From the NCBI RefSeq assembly GCF_017939745.1, contig NZ_JAGKQQ010000001.1:4526001-4590000 (forward strand): a DNA stretch of 64,000 bases, read 5' to 3'. The notes beneath the pieces were generated by a model. It was not told the DNA's origin and did no database searches. It saw only the letters and a program-made list of their open reading frames with translations. Numbering within the stretch: the first letter of the stretch is position 1; the number at the start of each line of letters is the position of its first letter. A program made the translations under genes and the position numbers. Shown here in pieces: positions 60,727 through 64,000 of this stretch. Source of the DNA: Gemmata palustris (lineage in GTDB: Bacteria; Planctomycetota; Planctomycetia; Gemmatales; Gemmataceae).

Positions 60727-61713
60727 TCAATCGTCCCGTGTGCAACTGATCTGGCTTTTCACGAGCGTGACCCGGTTGCCGATCGCGTTGAACCGCACTT
60801 GGTCCATGAACGAGCGCATCAGGAGCAGCCCGCGCCCGCTGGGGCGCTCGAGGAGTTCCGGGGTGGCCGGGTCCGGCAGACTGTTCACATCGAACCCCGG
60901 ACCCTCGTCCGCGACCACGAACATCGCCCGCCGCGGCGTCACGCGGGCCACCACGCGCACGCGGCGCGCGGCGTAGGGGGCCTGGGTGCGGCGCGCGTGC
61001 GCGAGCTCACAGAACGGTCCGTCGCCGTTCTCCTTCAACTGGGAACTGACCTCCAGGTTCCCGTGGTAGATCGCGTTCAGGAGCGCTTCTTCGAGGGCGA
61101 TGCCGACGCGCGTGACCCCGTTGCGGTTGCACACGCCCACCGCGAGCAGGTCGTCGCGGATCTGGGCGACCAGGGGGCCGATCAGCCGCGGGTCGTTGTC
61201 GAGCACGAACCGGCTCACGCGCCCGGTCATGCCGGAGAACAGGCGCACGCGGTCCGATTCCGTGCGGGCGTTCGTGAGCACCCGTTCCAGGATGCGCCCG
61301 AGTTCGCTCACCATCGCCCGCTTCGGGACGTAGTCCGCCGCCCCCGCTTTGAGCGCGCTGACCGCGACCTGCTCGCTCCCGTGCCCGGTCATCAGGACGA
61401 CCGGCACGCCCGGGAACCGGTCGCGCACCTGTTCGACCAGGGCCAACCCGTCCATCTTCGGCATGTACACGTCGGTGAGGACCAGGTCCGGCTGTTCCCG
61501 CTCGATCTGCTGCAGCGCCGAGACCCCGTCCGCGGCGTGAACGACGTTCCAGGTTCCGGCCCCATCGAGCAGTGAGTGGACGATCCGGCGCTGAACGGAC
61601 GAATCGTCGACCAGGAGAATGGTCGGGACGGCCTGTGCAGTCGATTTCGGTGCGCCGGGGGCGTAAAGCGGGGCCGGGGGGGTATCCACGAGAGCACCTA
61701 CTGGGGCGGGCAT
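60727..61713 (-). CDS. response regulator with HATPase (anti-sigma kinase type) domain
   Basis: The 328-aa protein has a receiver (about 30-145) with the acceptor Asp in VLTDVYMPKMDG and Lys in DYVPKRA. The HATPase (about 180-315) is of the RsbW/SpoIIAB type, with GIALEEALLNAIYHGNLE, VADEGPGFD and GRGLLLMRSFMDQV. Such proteins link a two-component input to partner-switching control of sigma factors, often via serine kinase activity. No anti-anti-sigma gene is adjacent. Confidence 0.88.
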   Translation of the reverse strand: MPAPVGALVDTPPAPLYAPGAPKSTAQAVPTILLVDDSSVQRRIVHSLLDGAGTWNVVHAADGVSALQQIEREQPDLVLTDVYMPKMDGLALVEQVRDRFPGVPVVLMTGHGSEQVAVSALKAGAADYVPKRAMVSELGRILERVLTNARTESDRVRLFSGMTGRVSRFVLDNDPRLIGPLVAQIRDDLLAVGVCNRNGVTRVGIALEEALLNAIYHGNLEVSSQLKENGDGPFCELAHARRTQAPYAARRVRVVARVTPRRAMFVVADEGPGFDVNSLPDPATPELLERPSGRGLLLMRSFMDQVRFNAIGNRVTLVKSQISCTRDD

Positions 61714-61846
61714 GAGCTACGTACCTTCCACGGCTGTGACCAATCGGACCGCGCGAGTGTGTGAAGCCCAGCGTAGAACAGTACCGCCCGGCGCGCGTGC
61801 CGGGGGCCGGGGCCGCGGCGCATTTCTCCCGCGGACCGTCCGCGAT

Positions 61847-61881
61847 TTCGCGCGAGCGCGAATTATCCGCGCTCGCGCGAA
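61847..61881 (-). terminator. 14-bp perfect GC hairpin
   Basis: TTCGCGCGAGCGCG and CGCGCTCGCGCGAA flank a 7-base AATTATC loop, just after the end of the minus-strand membrane protein gene (stop at 61890). Confidence 0.6.
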
Positions 61882-61889
61882 GGGAAGAG

Positions 61890-63092
61890 TCAGATGCGGA
61901 CGAACACTTTGTGCCGGTACATCCACCAGAGGACGAGCCAGAACACGACCAGGAACGTCACCCCGCTCGCGAGCGGTTCATACGGTCCCGCCTGAGTGAA
62001 GATGTTCGCGCCGAGGTGGGTTCTGAATGAATCGAGTACGAAACCTTTAATCAGGTGCTCGCCGACGTAGGCCGCGATCGAGTTCGCGCCGATCACCTTC
62101 AGCGGAAACGCCCACCCGCCGGGTAACCCGGTATCGAGAAGGGCCGCGAACAGCGCGAGCAACAGGAAACACCACCCGCCGCTGAGCAGCACCCACGCGG
62201 GCGTCCAGATGCGCTTCACGCTCGGGCAAATGCCGGCCGCGTCGAGTGCGTAGCCCGACGCCAGGAGCGCGAGCCCCACCGCGACGAACCGCCCGATCTT
62301 CGCGCCGGGTGCCGATGACGCGCGCAGCCACCCGCCGGCAATCAGCCCGAGGATCATTGTCGCGAGCGTCGGGATGAAACTGAGGGTCGCGTAGCCGCCG
62401 CGGTTGTGAGTGAACGGCACTTCGCGCGGGAACAGGTTGAGGAACCACACGTCGAACGCCCACGCCGCGTTGGTGTTCTTGTCCCAGTGGGCCGCGAACC
62501 CGGTCGGGCGCTCCGCCTCGGGCAGTCCGCTCACGGCGCGGTAGTCGAAGTCCGGTGCGGGGAGCGGGTACAGTGCGAACAAGCCCCAATAGCCCACGAG
62601 GATGGCGCCACACGCGCCCCACTGCCACACGGGGCGCACGCGCCCCAGCGCGAACAGGAACACGTACCCGAGGCCGATCTGCGAGAGCGTGTCTTCAAAC
62701 GTGAAATTCGTTTGCGCCTTCCCGACCGAGCGCAGGAACACGCCGAGGGCGACGAGCAGGAACGCGCGCCAGAAAGCGTGCAGCCAACTCACCCAGGCCG
62801 CTTCCGTGCGGGCCGCGCGCGACGCCAGCGAGAAGGGTAGAGCGACCCCCACCAGAAAGGAGAACGACGGCTGAATCAGATCGTGCAGCGAGCACCCGCG
62901 CCACGCGACGTGGTCCTGGTGGTGGGCGAGAAAACTCCAGAACTCGGAATTCGGGAAGCTGTTCTTTAGCTTGTCGAAGTGTAGCACTTCCGCCAGCATC
63001 AGGAACATGACAAAGCCGCGGTACGCATCCACGGACCCGATGCGCGACGGAGCGGGGAGCGACGCGCGAGGTGGTTGTTCAGGCGCGGACAT
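61890..63092 (-). CDS. heparan-alpha-glucosaminide N-acetyltransferase-like membrane protein (DUF5009-type)
   Basis: The 400-aa protein starts at the ATG ending at 63092, which keeps the usual RIGSVDAYRGFVMFLMLAEV helix near residue 17. About ten membrane helices follow. The DAYRGF motif and IQPSFSFLVGVALPFS segment are typical of HGSNAT/DUF5009/YeiB-like acyltransferases that transfer acetyl groups across the membrane to glycans. The substrate is unknown. The hydrophilic loop near 185-225 has conserved-looking DFDYRAVSGLP and HWDKNTN. Confidence 0.85.
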   Translation of the reverse strand: MSAPEQPPRASLPAPSRIGSVDAYRGFVMFLMLAEVLHFDKLKNSFPNSEFWSFLAHHQDHVAWRGCSLHDLIQPSFSFLVGVALPFSLASRAARTEAAWVSWLHAFWRAFLLVALGVFLRSVGKAQTNFTFEDTLSQIGLGYVFLFALGRVRPVWQWGACGAILVGYWGLFALYPLPAPDFDYRAVSGLPEAERPTGFAAHWDKNTNAAWAFDVWFLNLFPREVPFTHNRGGYATLSFIPTLATMILGLIAGGWLRASSAPGAKIGRFVAVGLALLASGYALDAAGICPSVKRIWTPAWVLLSGGWCFLLLALFAALLDTGLPGGWAFPLKVIGANSIAAYVGEHLIKGFVLDSFRTHLGANIFTQAGPYEPLASGVTFLVVFWLVLWWMYRHKVFVRI

Positions 63093-63210
63093 GGCACCTC
63101 TGGGGGTGAAAAATGAAGAGCGGGGAGCGAGAAGCGAGAGGGCCGGGTACGTTCCCCCGGTTCGCTCTCCGCTCCTCACTCCCCACTCTATTCCCCACCC
63201 CGCGCGCTCG

Positions 63211-64000
63211 TTAGTCCACCCGCTTGTTGTTCCCGCTCGGGAACAGCGGCAGGCGCCACTTGCGGACGGTCTTGTCCCAGCTCGCGGAGAGCACGAACCG
63301 GCTGTCGGGCGTGAAGCACACCCCCTGGACGCCGTCCGCGTGGCCCTCCAGCTTCTTCAGCTCTTTGCCGCTCTCGAAGTCCCAGATGCGGACCGTCTTG
63401 TCGAAGCTCGCGGACGCCACGAGCTTACCGTCGGGGCTGAGGGCGATCTGGTACACCTGCTCGGTGTGCCCCTTGAACCGGCGGAGCTCCTTGCCGGTGG
63501 CGATGTCCCACACGTGAACGTCTTTGCCGCGCGCCCCGGAGATCGCAGTCTTCCCGTCGGCACTGGTGACGATGGTGTAGACCATCATGCCGTCGTGCTT
63601 GTCGAACTTGCTCACAATGTCGCCCGACTTCGCGTCGTACACGGTGACCACGCCCGCGTCGTTGCCGACCAGCACGCTCTTGCCGTCCGGGGTGACGGCG
63701 ACGCTCTCCACGGAATCCTTCCCCTCGCCGTACCGCTTCAGCTCCTTACCCGACTTCAGGTCCCACGCGCGGCACGTCTTGTCGCTCGCACCGGAGATCA
63801 GCGTCTTGCCGTCGGCGGTGAGGGCCAGCCCGCGGATCGCGACCGCGTGCCCCTTCAACTGGGCCACTTCCTTACCCGATTGCAGGTCCCAAACGCGAAT
63901 CGTGTTGTCCCCGCCGGCGGTCACCGCTTGCGCGCTGTCGGGCGTGAGGACCACGCTCCCGACCCAGGACGTGTGCCCCTCGAGCACCTTCTGGAGGCGC
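63211..64000 (-). CDS. WD40 repeat protein, 5' end beyond the window
   Basis: At least 262 residues with six WD40 blades are visible. Each has the pattern GHAVAIRGLALTADGKTLISGASDK, TCRAWDLKSGKEL and so on, ending in the last blade before RLPLFPSGNNKRVD. The frame is open at the right edge (RLQKVLEGHTSWVG), so the N-terminus is missing and any kinase or protease domain would lie beyond. In Gemmataceae such repeats often follow a protein kinase; not seen here. Confidence 0.88.
   Translation of the reverse strand, partial: RLQKVLEGHTSWVGSVVLTPDSAQAVTAGGDNTIRVWDLQSGKEVAQLKGHAVAIRGLALTADGKTLISGASDKTCRAWDLKSGKELKRYGEGKDSVESVAVTPDGKSVLVGNDAGVVTVYDAKSGDIVSKFDKHDGMMVYTIVTSADGKTAISGARGKDVHVWDIATGKELRRFKGHTEQVYQIALSPDGKLVASASFDKTVRIWDFESGKELKKLEGHADGVQGVCFTPDSRFVLSASWDKTVRKWRLPLFPSGNNKRVD

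Overview
The window looks like a chromosomal piece of a Gemmata-type planctomycete (Gemmataceae). Supporting signs are the high GC content, the planctomycete DUF1549/DUF1553 plus DUF1501 pair (55.9-58.9 kb) with an extra DUF1501 gene (42.0-43.4 kb), an ECF sigma factor fused to a membrane segment and a C-terminal domain (28.3 kb), a DUF4058 protein, a Gemmata-type family ending in an HVRGCWVVDLVLGK-like motif (24.1 kb), WD40 proteins, and two genes of the tetrahydromethanopterin C1 pathway (fhcB and fhcD). No rRNA, CRISPR array or prophage is visible.

Layout. 0.06-0.87 kb is a minus-strand array of eight tRNA genes (Glu, Trp, Asp, Lys, Gly, Thr, Leu-like, Tyr), several of non-standard build. 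1.3-2.4 kb is ribD. 2.5-7.0 kb holds a reduced type VI secretion block: tssK, tssL, a small unknown gene, and a TssM-like protein that stops just after its third membrane segment. 7.2-16.2 kb, minus strand, carries fhcB and, upstream of it, a Gld-type ABC exporter (ATPase, permease, GldG-like, DUF4340). 16.4-26.6 kb is mostly housekeeping: HAD phosphatase, dicarboxylate symporter, D-aminoacylase-like enzyme, pyrB, pyrC, DUF4058 and fhcD. 27.4-34.2 kb has a SirB1/TPR protein, the ECF fusion, agmatine deiminase, a response regulator, a propeller protein, and a Gdx/SugE guanidinium exporter preceded by two tandem ACGA-loop hairpins that match a guanidine-II riboswitch. 34.5-38.2 kb has recQ and a complete insertion sequence. 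38.2-45.3 kb has a SprT-like protein, DUF4198, a CocE hydrolase, DUF1501, a lipoprotein and an RpoD-family sigma factor. 45.4-54 kb has two hybrid histidine kinases, a PQQ propeller and small secreted proteins. 54-64 kb has a CehA/McbA-like protein, the DUF1549/DUF1501 pair, a frameshifted aspartyl-protease-like gene, two WD40 proteins, a REC-HATPase regulator and an acyltransferase-like membrane protein.

The main cross-cutting signal is a set of GC-rich palindromic repeats. They lie between genes, often between convergent ones. A G/C-tract-rich family also occurs in frame inside two proteins, FhcB and the CehA-like protein, where it adds about 43 and 106 residues of proline/glycine-rich sequence. 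An insertion sequence has split one of these palindromes, with a clear 4-bp target duplication. The most notable single findings are the guanidine-II riboswitch with gdx, the protein-embedded repeats, the truncated TssM in a minimal T6SS block, and the odd tRNA array.
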